Shown here: positions 24,742-34,292 of the stretch, in pieces
How positions within the stretch are numbered: position 1 is the first letter of the stretch
Layout: each line of letters begins with the position of its first letter
NCBI GenBank assembly: GCA_009760855.2
Contig: WPIO01000068.1
Location: forward strand, 1,325,501-1,389,500
Direction: 5' to 3'
From: Cristatella mucedo
Taxonomy: Eukaryota; Bryozoa; Phylactolaemata; Cristatellidae
Length of the DNA stretch: 64,000 nt
Made by a program: the position numbers and the translations under genes
Notes under the pieces: generated by a model
What the model saw: only the letters and a program-made list of their open reading frames with translations
What the model was told of the DNA's origin: nothing
The model's database searches: none

Positions 24742-25635
24742 CTATAGGCCGTCTGGGCGGGGGCGCACAGTGCGCTTTGTCAAAGGTGCAAACTCGTCGA
24801 GCGTGTCAGCTAGTGTCGTGTTGTAGCAATCTACCAGTGATGACAGATCGGAGGGAGGACTGAGCAGCAAAGGTGAAGCAGATATGCTCGCACGGACAGC
24901 ATCGATGCCAAGGGTCTTGAGGTTTCGCGATTCACAGGTTATTTTAGAGAAGAATGTGGGCACACACTGTAGATTGAATGAGATCTGCATGTGGTCAGAT
25001 AAGCAGGATTTGGTGATAACTGGTGATGACAAAGTGCAGTTATATGAGAAAATTTGGTCGAGTGTGTGACCCTTGATGTGGGTAGGGCCATGCACATGAG
25101 TCACAAGAGATAATGAGTCTGTCAATGTACGAAATTCGGTGCTGAAAGCGTCAGATAAGTTATCAAAGTGAACGTTGAAATCACCCATAACGAGGAAGGA
25201 TCGATTTCTTGAACACAGAATCGAAATGAGATCGGAGAAATCTGAGATAAAGGAGGATTTGGTACCTGGTGGGCGATAGACTACTGCCACTATCGGTAGC
25301 TTGTTTTCGGGTGAGACCAGGACAATTGATTCAAAAGACTGCTTCGAGGGTACCGAAAATGGCTTGAAGTTGAATTTCGAGCGCACGATCATAGCAACTC
25401 CACCTCCAGTTTTGATTGATCTAGGGGTGTGAAAGAACGTGAAACCAGATGGAGTAGCGTCTTTAATTGTCGGGCAGTTTATCGATTTCAGCCAAGTTTC
25501 AGTTAGGGCGAGCAGGTCGATACCATTTTCAGAAATAAGGTCGTTTATTACTAGAGGTTTATTGCACATCGAGCGAGGATTCCAAAGGCAAGCGTTAAGT
25601 CTGGCCGATTGGGTTACAACAGGCCTGATGACCAC
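24742..25635 (-). pseudogene. LINE-A endonuclease domain
   Basis: This is the N-terminal part of the LINE-A ORF2 protein, an exonuclease-endonuclease-phosphatase fold enzyme that nicks target DNA to prime reverse transcription. Visible motifs in order are LNACLWNPRSM, LLALTETWL (catalytic Glu), VVYRPPG, VMGDFNVHF (Asp/Asn), LDQIFSY and SDHMQI (catalytic Asp-His). The frame ends at a TAG at 24742-24744, where the second copy of the family reads a tryptophan codon. The break is a single nonsense change, and the same frame continues into the reverse transcriptase part. The true start codon is upstream and is not preserved clearly; the 57611-61239 copy shows a longer N-terminal region. Confidence 0.8.
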
Positions 25636-25713
25636 TAAGTTTGAGAGATTTACAGTGACGCATGCGGGGGGAGCGTGCTAAGTGGTTCGAGACAATGCTA
25701 GGAATACCAAACG

Positions 25714-27899
25714 ATCATGCTTTCTTCTGCCTGCATCTCGTGGATTCGTCCTGCGTGCGGCGTCCTGGCCGTTAGCTGGGATTCCGAAGCTCGCTAAGGC
25801 GTTAAGTCACCTCGTCACTTCGTCGGGTGTCGGCAGAGACTAGCACAGATACAATCGCTCACTGAGCTTTCGGCCTAGCTCTGCTCTGACGTCAAAGTCG
25901 CACATCGCTAATGCAACAGCAGCTAGCATGTAGTATCATGCACTTCGCTAAGCGTCTGCAAAATCTATCAAGACAATGGTGGGAGCCTATATCACGAATG
26001 CGGCTGTTAAGGTGGGCACGCCGTATAAAGCACACTTTAGCATTCCTGTCTGGGATAGACATCAGCTCTTGTCTTTTTTTCACGTACGAACTTTGCAAGA
26101 GATCTCCTGAATGTAAAGCAAACAATCAGCGTTCGCTAGATGGAAATGCTTTCACAATGTAAAGCGATATTGGCAGTATCATTTTGCATTCGTTATAATT
26201 CTGGCGTGTCTACAGGTTTTTACGTGGTTATTGTGGTCAAAGGAGAGCTGTGAAGTTTTCTATCCTAATAATTCAGCAGGAACCGACGGACCACTAACAA
26301 AGCTGCCACTTCTACTGCACACACTTCCAATCTTTGAAGTGGCCTTTGAACCCAACGGCCATTTCATTCGCTCCTTCGTGCATCTATCATTACCACACCA
26401 CCCTGAGCTCCGCGACCTAACTCCTATAGGAGGAGAAGAATCTGCCATCTTTACGAGAGAGCAGCAAGCTTGGGCAAGCTTGGGCGAGCTTGGGCAAGTT
26501 TGGGCAAGCTTAGGCATAGCGAGCGAGGATCTTGCACTGCACAGGTTCATTCTAATTTCATAAATGCGTCTGAAAATAGAAAGCCATACTATCTCAATCA
26601 GAAAGTTTTTATTTGCTCACGGGACAGCCGGGACAGTAAGACACATCATCACGAAAAGAACTGGCCACAGCTGACTAAGCCCTGTGTAGGTAAGAACGCC
26701 ATTAGCAGGAAGTCGCCGGTCGACCATCAGAAGGTGCTGATGCCATCATTGCACATCAAGTTGGACATCATCTAGCAATTTGTCGCGGCTCAAAGCAATG
26801 GGTCAGCAGCTTTTTAAGTATCTGCAGCATGTGTTATTTCACAGCTTTTTGAGGCACAAGTCAGAGCTAGTATCTTAGTTGGATCCCTGATAAGAAAAAA
26901 TGTCGGACTTCTTTTAATTAGCCAAGAGGTCGAACGGGAAAGAGAAAGCTGCCGTGGAGGAGTATCGTCGCAGTGGATCCATGCTTTCTTAGAAATCGCG
27001 GGGATGAACACTATTAGCAGCTGATTCAGACTGCCATAACAACTGTCCACTATTTGGATGCAGAGTGCCGCTCAAAGTCCGTATCCTTGATGTCCCTTAT
27101 GAGAATTTCAAGGAGAACATGAACGCTTACTCGGAGGAGCGAGCACTTTCACTCGTCTGTATACAAAACGTTAAAACATTGGTACCAAAGGCAATGAATA
27201 AGGCGTAAACATGACGGAAACTTCTTGGAGAAGGTGATTTGCAGTACAGCGGCAAATCCCTTATGAGAATTTCAAGGAGAACATGGACGCTTAGTCATCA
27301 ACTCATTTCGGAACCTTTTTGATTGGTCATTTCACTTTCGCATGACTTCAGAGGTATTGCGTGCTTATTTTCATTTATTTGCTGTTGCATCTAATAAAAT
27401 ATGAGCTAAAAGTCTCGACATGTTTAGTTTGTTTTCGGAAATCGAATAATTTTAAGTTATTCATGATCCTGGTCACATAAACAAAGTTTGTGGGGGAGAA
27501 TAGCCATTTTCTGTCCTGCAGAGCCTTACGAAATTAGGAATGACCATACTTTGGCATGACAAATTAGGTTACTATTTGTTAGTGAGTTACTATAGGGTAA
27601 CATTAACATTTTTTGGGTACATGACACTTAGTTTTAAAAATTAAATATCGAGCATTAAGCTTAGAGCTGTGCAAAGGCCTAGCCACAATAACTAGAAAAC
27701 CGGCAGACCGTTACTTATCCGTTTCTCTGAGAGATGATCTAGAGCTGGGTTTAAATACGCTATTAAATATCGCACCTGTAAATATCTTACTCAGAACTAT
27801 TTCAATATTCAGTGCATTTAATGCATGCGAGCCAATCATGCTGCAATACGTGCATTTATGTAATTATCTTCCTAACATGTTTGCCGTTTCATGTTAACT
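25714..27899. other. Unassigned stretch with two small repeats
   Basis: No gene is supported. A short tandem array of a 10-base unit (gcttgggcaa and variants) lies at about 26466-26516. A 36-base sequence beginning 'cccttatgagaatttcaagg' occurs at 27094-27130 and again at 27258-27293. Confidence 0.4.
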
Positions 27900-28019
27900 C
27901 GAGCTGGTTTGGCCCGGTGGTTGGCCGGGGTCGTGGTCTTGAGCGCCGTGGCATATGTGAAGCTCCTAAACAGAGATTTAAGTTCTATTGTGGCGCTATA
28001 CGACTACATTATATTTGAA
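27900..28019 (+). repeat. SINE1 copy
   Basis: An A-box-like 'tggcccggtggttgg' and a degenerate B-box are followed by the shared tail 'cagagatttaagttctattg' and 'gcgctatacgac'. The copy directly abuts the 5-prime end of the next element. Confidence 0.65.
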
Positions 28020-28267
28020 CGCCTTTGACGAGGTCGGGGATCGGCAGGGAGCCAGCGTGGTTTGCTCGGCGTTCCTCGACCTGCCGAGTGCCTTTGGCAG
28101 CATTCCTCGCGTCTCACTGCTCCACGTGCTAGCTCCGGCATGCCGGGGTGGACAAGGCCTTCTGCGAGTTCGCGAAGCGTCTCTACGCCGGCACGCTCCG
28201 GGTGCTGCGAGTTCGCGACGAGTCGTCGACAGCTTAGCCGACAGGGTGGCAGGTGTCCGACAGGGCG

Positions 28268-28268
28268 G

Positions 28269-28345
<77 letters not shown>

Positions 28346-28346
28346 T
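28268..28346. repeat. (CT)n microsatellite
   Basis: A pure CT tract lies inside the former reverse transcriptase coding sequence. Frames crossing it are repeat artefacts. Confidence 0.95.
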
Positions 28347-29195
28347 CTCTCTCGCCATTTTTAATTGATCTTGCGATGGAGCCGGTCATTAGGCCATCAC
28401 CCGTCAGCACGAAGCCGGGGTCCCTACTTCGCGCTGACGGATGCCGCAAATCTTCGCCCCGGCAGACGACGTCACTTAATTCTCGGGCACGCCCACCGGC
28501 CTGCAGCTAGCCCTGGTGTCGGCCGCCGAGCGGGCCGTCCTGACGCTGGGCATGCAGTTCCGGCCGAAAAATTACTTCGCGGTCGCCCGCCGGGGCACGA
28601 AGGCCATGCCTGCTTTCGTTTCCTTGCATGGCCGACAGACCCCCGAGCTGCCTGAGAACGAGCCCGTGACCTACCTCAGAGCCCCACAGAATCTCGGACA
28701 GCCTAGAGCAGAAATCTAGCAGGCCTGTTCTTCCCTTGACAGGAACCTTCACTTACTGCACGCAAGCCTTTCCGCCCCCTGGAAAAAGCTCGATGCCGTG
28801 CGGACTTTCCTTCTGCCACGGCTGGATTACCTCGGTCGGACGCTGCTGGTGCCTAAGGCTGCATTGCTGCCGGCCGAGACTCTCTCGCGGAGCTCAGCCG
28901 GTCCTTGAGCCGCACGTCAGCTCGACACAGTTTCATTCGACGCCACGTTGTCTCGCACGCTTCCCGAGCCACTCGATGATCCTGCGAATCGCTCAGGCCT
29001 GAGCCGCTTGTTGTTGGTCCTCTGACGTGTGCCGTGCGACGTGTCGCACGTCACCGCCTCGACCGGGCAGTTGACAACGTGGGCGACACGCCATCGTCTG
29101 ACGTGGATCGCTTATGGTATCTGAGCCCAGCCGCATTCGGCCCAGGAAACTGGGTCTCGGCCCTCAGCCTCGCTTTTCGCAACGAAGCCTTAAGC

Positions 29196-29385
29196 CAGCG
29201 GTTCTCAACCCACGGGTCGCGACCCTTTAGGGGTCGGACGACCTTTTCGCAGGGGTCGCCTAAGACCATCGGAAAACACGCATTTCCACTTTTTGCACAC
29301 ACTAATTTGATGGTTGTGGGTCGCCAAAACACACATGAGGAACTGTATTAAAGGGTCGCGGCATTAGAGAGGTTGAGAACCACTG
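29196..29385. mobile_element. hAT-type MITE, 190 bp
   Basis: The ends are a 15-base terminal inverted repeat, CAGCGGTTCTCAACC at the left and GGTTGAGAACCACTG at the right, with one mismatch. They are flanked by an 8-base target duplication, CCTTAAGC (29188-29195) and CCTTAAGT (29386-29393). End sequence and duplication length are those of the hAT superfamily (Charlie-like). There is no coding capacity. It sits within the RLE-type LINE. Confidence 0.85.
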
Positions 29386-29749
29386 CCTTAAGTGTCTCTC
29401 CTGTCGCATCTCGCTGACCGGCTCGGACGTCCTGGTGATCTCAACTTACCCCGACGAGATGGGAGCACTCGTTCGTGCCGCGAGCTGCCATTTCAAAACT
29501 ACGAGAGTTCGCCAGGCTGGCTGAAGGCCGAGCTTGGGCGGCCCGGCCCGCTCAGGGCAGGGTCAGTCGTTGCCTGGCCGCGGAAAGGTTTGCGACCCGC
29601 AGCCACTTTCCTACCACGGGTCTTGGCCTACGGTTCTGGGCGTGGCGGTTCTTTCGCCTCGCTCGCCTGGACGTGCTGCAAGTGGCCGCGGCAAGGAGAC
29701 GGTCATACCGTGGAACGTCCACCAACTGCCGCCTTTGCCGCTCTGAGAC

Positions 29750-30289
29750 TTGAGACCGTCTGCCACGTCCCAAGCCACTGCCGGCCGATGCTGCAAGCAA
29801 GTAATGGCTCACCACGACCTGTTTCTGGGTCGCCTAGTCGGGACTCTTCCGGCCACTGTGCTCTCCTGCCTCTCGGCAGGTCGCGCCTTCCCGCTAGCCG
29901 GGGATCTGGTCGTCGACAACGGCACCGGCTCGGTCATAGCCGACGTGACGGTGCCGTTTGACGGCAGCCCGGATGCCCTGGCGGTGGCGACCTGGAAAAA
30001 GGTTGTTAAGTACGTCGCGATAGCCCAGTCTTTCCTGACCGCTGGCTACTGTTCGGCAGTGGTGAGGTCCTTCGTGGTCAGTGCTCTGAGTGGCTGGTGG
30101 CCGGATAATCAGGATAATGAAGCCTGCTTGGCGGAACTCGACATTTCGACCAAGGAACCAACGAAATTGCGACGGCTGTGCGTATCGGATGCCATTTTCG
30201 GTTACGAAGCCATGCGGTCTTTGTTCCTGAACCGTGAGTCGCTGGTATCCCCCTCCGCAGCCCCGGCAGGACAGGGCTCCTCCGGCTAA
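29750..30289 (+). pseudogene. RLE-type LINE, C-terminal endonuclease part
   Basis: This long open frame at the 3-prime end of the element holds the HHD-like motif (AHHDLFLGRL) and the restriction-like endonuclease core. The core shows a Gly-Asp in place of the usual Pro-Asp before LVV, then the ADVTVPF motif and a downstream K..KY. The enzyme class cuts target DNA for target-primed reverse transcription. The upstream half of the protein lies in other frames, so this is a fragment. The loss of the proline in the PD motif and the broken zinc finger argue for a dead copy. Confidence 0.65.
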
Positions 30290-30334
30290 GGTACCCACAC
30301 ATTGTTCTAATAATTTATATACACATTTAAATTA

Positions 30335-30385
30335 TTTATATATATATACATGCAATATACGTGTGTAATATATATATATATATAT

Positions 30386-30474
<89 letters not shown>

Positions 30475-30482
30475 CATATATG
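30335..30482. repeat. (TA)n microsatellite
   Basis: A long TA tract with a few CATA interruptions. Ile/Tyr-rich frames across it are artefacts. Confidence 0.95.
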
Positions 30483-31059
30483 CATACATCATGAGTGCTA
30501 CAATTAATGCAAGGTGCACAGCGTGGTGTTGGTGACTTCTTTCTTGGGACGGACTCGTTTGCTAACTCGCATTAGAAATTCTCGCAGGTTGATGGGCGAG
30601 ATTGAGCGAGTGTTGAGCTTCGCCAATATCTGTAACTCCACAAATACTATGTGGGTGGTACGCAGACGAGTTTTGTATATCGCATTCGTGGCCTAGGCAC
30701 TTTCGGAACGCATTCGGTACTTGGCAGACTTTATCTTAAGCAGTAAAGAGAAAGTGGGAAGCATAGCATAGTCATGAATGCAGTTGAGGTAGTGATCGAC
30801 ATGGAAGTAGCAGCTCAGAATGGCTGGATAGGATGTGCCATAGTCGGCGGCAGGAGAGTAGTTGTCGCTGCGTAAGGATAGTGGAAGTTGCGTTCCGTAG
30901 TCTAAGACCTACGGAGCTAATGCTTCTGTCGCCCACGGTCTTTAAGCGGAGGAAGGGAACACCTAATTTATTGTCCATACAGGACCAGAGGGCAAGAGGA
31001 GGCTGAAACTGGCCCTGCAGTTATAGCGGGCCTTGCGGGTCAGCGTAAGAACTTTGCAC

Positions 31060-31221
31060 TGAATCCGTTGATCAACCGGCAGCCGTCCTAGCTCTCTTAG
31101 CAAAGGAGGCACATGGTCAAAACCTCTGGTATTCGCAAACTGAATCTGTTGATCAACCGGCAGCCGTCCTAGCTCTCTTAGCAAAGGGGGCACATGGTCA
31201 AAACCTCTGGTATTTGCCAAC
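31060..31221 (-). repeat. 81-bp tandem duplication in LINE-C
   Basis: Units at 31060-31140 and 31141-31221 differ at only a few bases and repeat 27 codons of the LINE-C C-terminal region (FDHVPPLLRELGRLPVDQ). Other LINE-C copies carry the segment once. Confidence 0.85.
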
Positions 31222-31424
31222 TAGCTTTGCAGCCGTACTCATAGCCAGCTGAAGTGACTTAGTGGTTTTTTTCGGTAGCCCAGCCATAAGAGAATTACAG
31301 TAATCTAATCGAGATGGAACTAACAAGCTAGCCAATTTTTGCATGCTACCATGGAAGATAGTTCCTAATATTAGATAAGGATCTGAGGTGGTGGCTAGCT
31401 TTAGAAATAGTCTTCCTAATGATA

Positions 31425-31611
31425 ATAATAATAACAATAGCTTATTTAACAGCCTGTTTTTGAATAGCGACAGAAGAGCCTTTTAGGGCTTATCACCACC
31501 GCTTGCAGTGGCGATAAAGGATCGCCCACAGAAGGATTCGAACCCATGACCTCGGGGCCGAGGTCATGAAAATCGACCGCCTTAACTGGTTAGCCATTAT
31601 GGCTCACCATT
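31425..31611 (-). repeat. SINE2 copy in LINE-C
   Basis: The minus-strand SINE2 has a clear B-box complement (GGATTCGAACCC) at about 31533-31545 and the body 'ccgcttgcagtggcgat'. LINE-C sequence continues on both sides. Confidence 0.75.
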
Positions 31612-31901
31612 TTTTCCATAACGAATTTTTCAAAATTGAGCCAGCTGTCGAAGGCACCTGAATTCCGAGAACATGGTGGTAGTCGCACAACAGCATCATC
31701 TTTTAGAAGAGCAAGCCTTCTAGACCAGCCACACGCTTAGGTGTCCTGCGAGCAGCAGTTCAGTTTTATCGTCTTTTAGTTTAAGAAAATTCGCCAACAT
31801 CCAGGATCGAATGTCGGCGAGACAGGAATTCAGTTTTTCAGTTGCTGCAGAAGATTCCGACTGTTTAAATGACAAATACTCTTATACTCAAATACTCTTA
31901 A

Positions 31902-32452
31902 TTACCAGTCAAGCAACGGATTGACTTCAAGGTTTTGTCGCTCACTTTTAGGTCTCTTCATTCTATGGCTCCAGCCTATCTTTCAGATACACTTCCCCAT
32001 CAGGCAAAGCATCGTACCACTCGCTTTTCGGAATCCAACAGTCTAGAAATACCTCGTACAAACCTTAAATCCTTTGGAGACCGTGCATTTAGCTCGTATG
32101 CTCCCACAGCCTGGAACTCCCTCCCGACCTGCATCAGAACATCCCCTGACCTGACCACATTTAAAAGAAACTTAAAAACATACCTATTTAGGACAGCATT
32201 TAGTGGGTCCTTGTGATTCGTCCTCGATGTGCTTATGCGTGCTGACACTGTTCATGCTGCCACTAACCACATTTGCATGCTGACCCAGTGCATGTAACCC
32301 CTAACCATGTTATTCATTTTGTTTGTTTTTCAAGCATGATTTTACTTACTATTCTATTGCGTATCACTTTGCAGCAAATGTAAAGCGCCTAGAAAGAGAT
32401 TAAGTTCTCTGAGGGCGCTTTATCAAGTGCAATATTATCAAGTGCAATATTA
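31902..32452 (+). mobile_element. LINE-A 3-prime fragment nested in LINE-C
   Basis: The copy begins at 'ttaccagtcaagcaacgg', codes for the last 93 residues of the LINE-A protein without a stop (31935-32216) and ends with the hairpin. A small duplication of 'tatcaagtgcaatat' follows. It is well preserved, so the insertion is recent relative to LINE-C. Confidence 0.85.
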
Positions 32453-32531
32453 CTCTCACTTATCATCAGCATAAAAGTGGCATTCTATTCCACGGGCCTG
32501 AATAAAATTTTCGAAAGATTTGACTATATAT

Positions 32532-32695
32532 ATACTAGCCGATTGAACAGCCTATTTTGTATAGAGGCAGGAGAGCTTTTACGGCTATTATCACCGCTTG
32601 CAGTAGCCACCGAGCTTCGCCCAACGCAGAATTTAAACTCACGACCTCGGTCCCGAGGTCGTGAAAAGCAATCACCTGGAGGTGAATCGCGTGAA
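32532..32695 (-). repeat. SINE2 copy in LINE-C
   Basis: The minus-strand SINE2 body ('caccgcttgcagtagccacc') carries a degenerate tRNA-like head near 32630-32680. It is inserted in the same LINE-C remnant as the copy at 31425. Confidence 0.65.
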
Positions 32696-32760
32696 ATGGC
32701 CTGGCCATCACTGCTAAACGGAGTACAGCACGTGACCGAGGATGTCCATTGAGCACGTTT

Positions 32761-33354
32761 CGAATTCGTTTCGAGGTCTTGGTTCGAATCGCTAGCATTG
32801 AGGTGCTACTAAATTTCGGTCGCTCTTGGCGGTGGGGCTCTCTTGCACCATTTGCGCACGCTGCGTTTTGTAGGAATCGCTTTGGCTAAGCAGTCACCAA
32901 GTGATCGTAATAGTATTAAGAATAATACGTTTGTATAGCGCCCGTATCAGAGAACCATCTCTTTAAAGGCACTTTAAAGATACTGTAAAGAAAGCATGAT
33001 CACGTGGTTAATAGTAAAATGCTAGACTTCAACGCGCTCAGTAAATTTATTGGAAGCGTGCACGATGTCGCCGTGCACGGCTCCTAATGCTGCTGCCTAA
33101 GCCTGTGCTACCTTTCCTAGCAGGTCCGTGCGAGGTGGCAGCAGTTCGTACAAGTCACGTGACGGACTGCAACTCGGCCCGCCGAGCTAACAAAATACAC
33201 AACGGTGTCGATTGCTATGGAAGGAGCTATTAGAGCGCAAGCTGTACTCTCCGATCGGTAAATGCGGCAGACTGGCGATCAAGATGGTCTGAAAAGAGAG
33301 CGGTCATGGACGCTGTAAATAAATAAATATATACATAAAGATATATGTATTTCT
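32761..33354. other. Mostly unassigned; small LINE-A-type tail
   Basis: The segment at about 32920-33020 ('ttgtatagcgcccgtatcag', then AGAGAACCATCTCTTTAAAGG) resembles a minus-strand 3-prime tail of LINE-A or SINE1. The rest shows nothing recognisable. Confidence 0.35.
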
Positions 33355-33356
33355 TC

Positions 33357-33400
<44 letters not shown>

Positions 33401-33405
33401 CATAT

Positions 33406-33440
<35 letters not shown>

Positions 33441-33442
33441 GT
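33355..33442. repeat. (TA)n/(CA)n microsatellite
   Basis: TA tracts interrupted by a short CA run. Confidence 0.95.
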
Positions 33443-33908
33443 AGCAATCAGTATACAAATATTGCGATGGTATTAGGATTCTTGGCACGAGTGCTAGGTA
33501 AATTAATAGCTACGAGCTCAGTAGGGGGGCGGTGAACCTCGCACGTCACGTGATTGATCAAGTGACCTTGGCTCTACCGCGACGGACATCATCCGACCGC
33601 ATCGCCTAAATCGTCCACTCATCCTGCCAACCGCGCTCTCTACGCACGCCCAGCACAGCAGCGTGGGGGACGCTTCGGTATTTCGCTCGCGACCTCGAGG
33701 CAGGGCTGCCTGCGGCGGCGAGTTACATCGAGTTCTCAAATGTCAGGCTGCGGTGCTCGCGGTGTGCGTTTCTGGTTCGTCGCAGGCTGCTGACTCGTTC
33801 TCGCGCCATGAAAGGCCCGGAATTAACAAATGAAAGGCGGAGATATCGTAAAAAATTTCGAGCACCTCCACTTCGCCGCTCGATCGGCCTCGTAGTTCGG
33901 TTGTAAGC

Positions 33909-33909
<1 letters not shown>
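33443..33909. other. Unassigned stretch downstream of the SLC26 gene
   Basis: This could contain the 3-prime untranslated region of the SLC26 gene on the minus strand. I see no AATAAA in the expected orientation, and no gene of its own. Confidence 0.3.
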
Positions 33910-34253
<344 letters not shown>

Positions 34254-34292
34254 CCCCTCGTCTCGTCCGAGGCTTGTGCACGGCAGTCATGC

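Larger units (their letters stand above)
22528..25713 (-). mobile_element. LINE-A (CR1/L2 superfamily), best-preserved copy
   Basis: A non-LTR retrotransposon of the apurinic-endonuclease plus reverse-transcriptase type runs on the minus strand. Its 3-prime end is an AAT/ATT microsatellite at 22528-22552 next to a hairpin (cttgataaagcgccctcaga). The 5-prime side matches the second large copy (57611-61239) only up to about 25713, so it is 5-prime truncated or replaced there. The coding region is open except for two nonsense codons, and this copy looks younger than the others. Assignment to the CR1/L2 group rests on the domain order and the microsatellite 3-prime tail; the exact clade is not established. 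Confidence 0.85.
28020..30295 (+). mobile_element. Non-LTR retrotransposon with restriction-like endonuclease (R2/NeSL-type), 5-prime truncated
   Basis: The GC-rich remnant starts within a reverse transcriptase (FLDLPSAFGSIP, then VAGVRQGG where a CT microsatellite has grown). It continues through a thumb-like part (ERAVLTLGMQFRPK) and a CCHC zinc-finger-like motif (CRLCRSET and CHVPSHC, now in different frames). It ends in a PD-(D/E)xK-like endonuclease domain (LVVDNGTGSVIADVTVPFDG, then KVVKY). This domain order is that of the RLE group (R2, NeSL and relatives) and differs from LINE-A and LINE-C. Frames are broken at several points and a hAT MITE interrupts it. No ribosomal DNA is seen next to it. 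Confidence 0.75.
30640..32760 (-). mobile_element. LINE-C copy with three nested insertions
   Basis: The minus strand follows LINE-C from its C-terminal and 3-prime region (30640-31420) upstream through the segment near the YADD motif (31612-31895, 32453-32530, 32715-32760). It is interrupted by SINE2 (31425-31611), LINE-A (31902-32452) and SINE2 (32532-32695). An 81-base in-frame tandem duplication lies at 31060-31221. Confidence 0.7.

Noticed and set aside
30307-30535. Ile/Tyr-rich open frames near 30.4 kb, and similar ones at 14.8 kb and 33.4 kb
   Set aside because: Pure translations of TA microsatellites.
603-32695. Functional tRNA genes suggested by A- and B-box-like sequences
   Set aside because: The matches are SINE heads. 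No complete cloverleaf could be drawn, and each is followed by a SINE body and tail.
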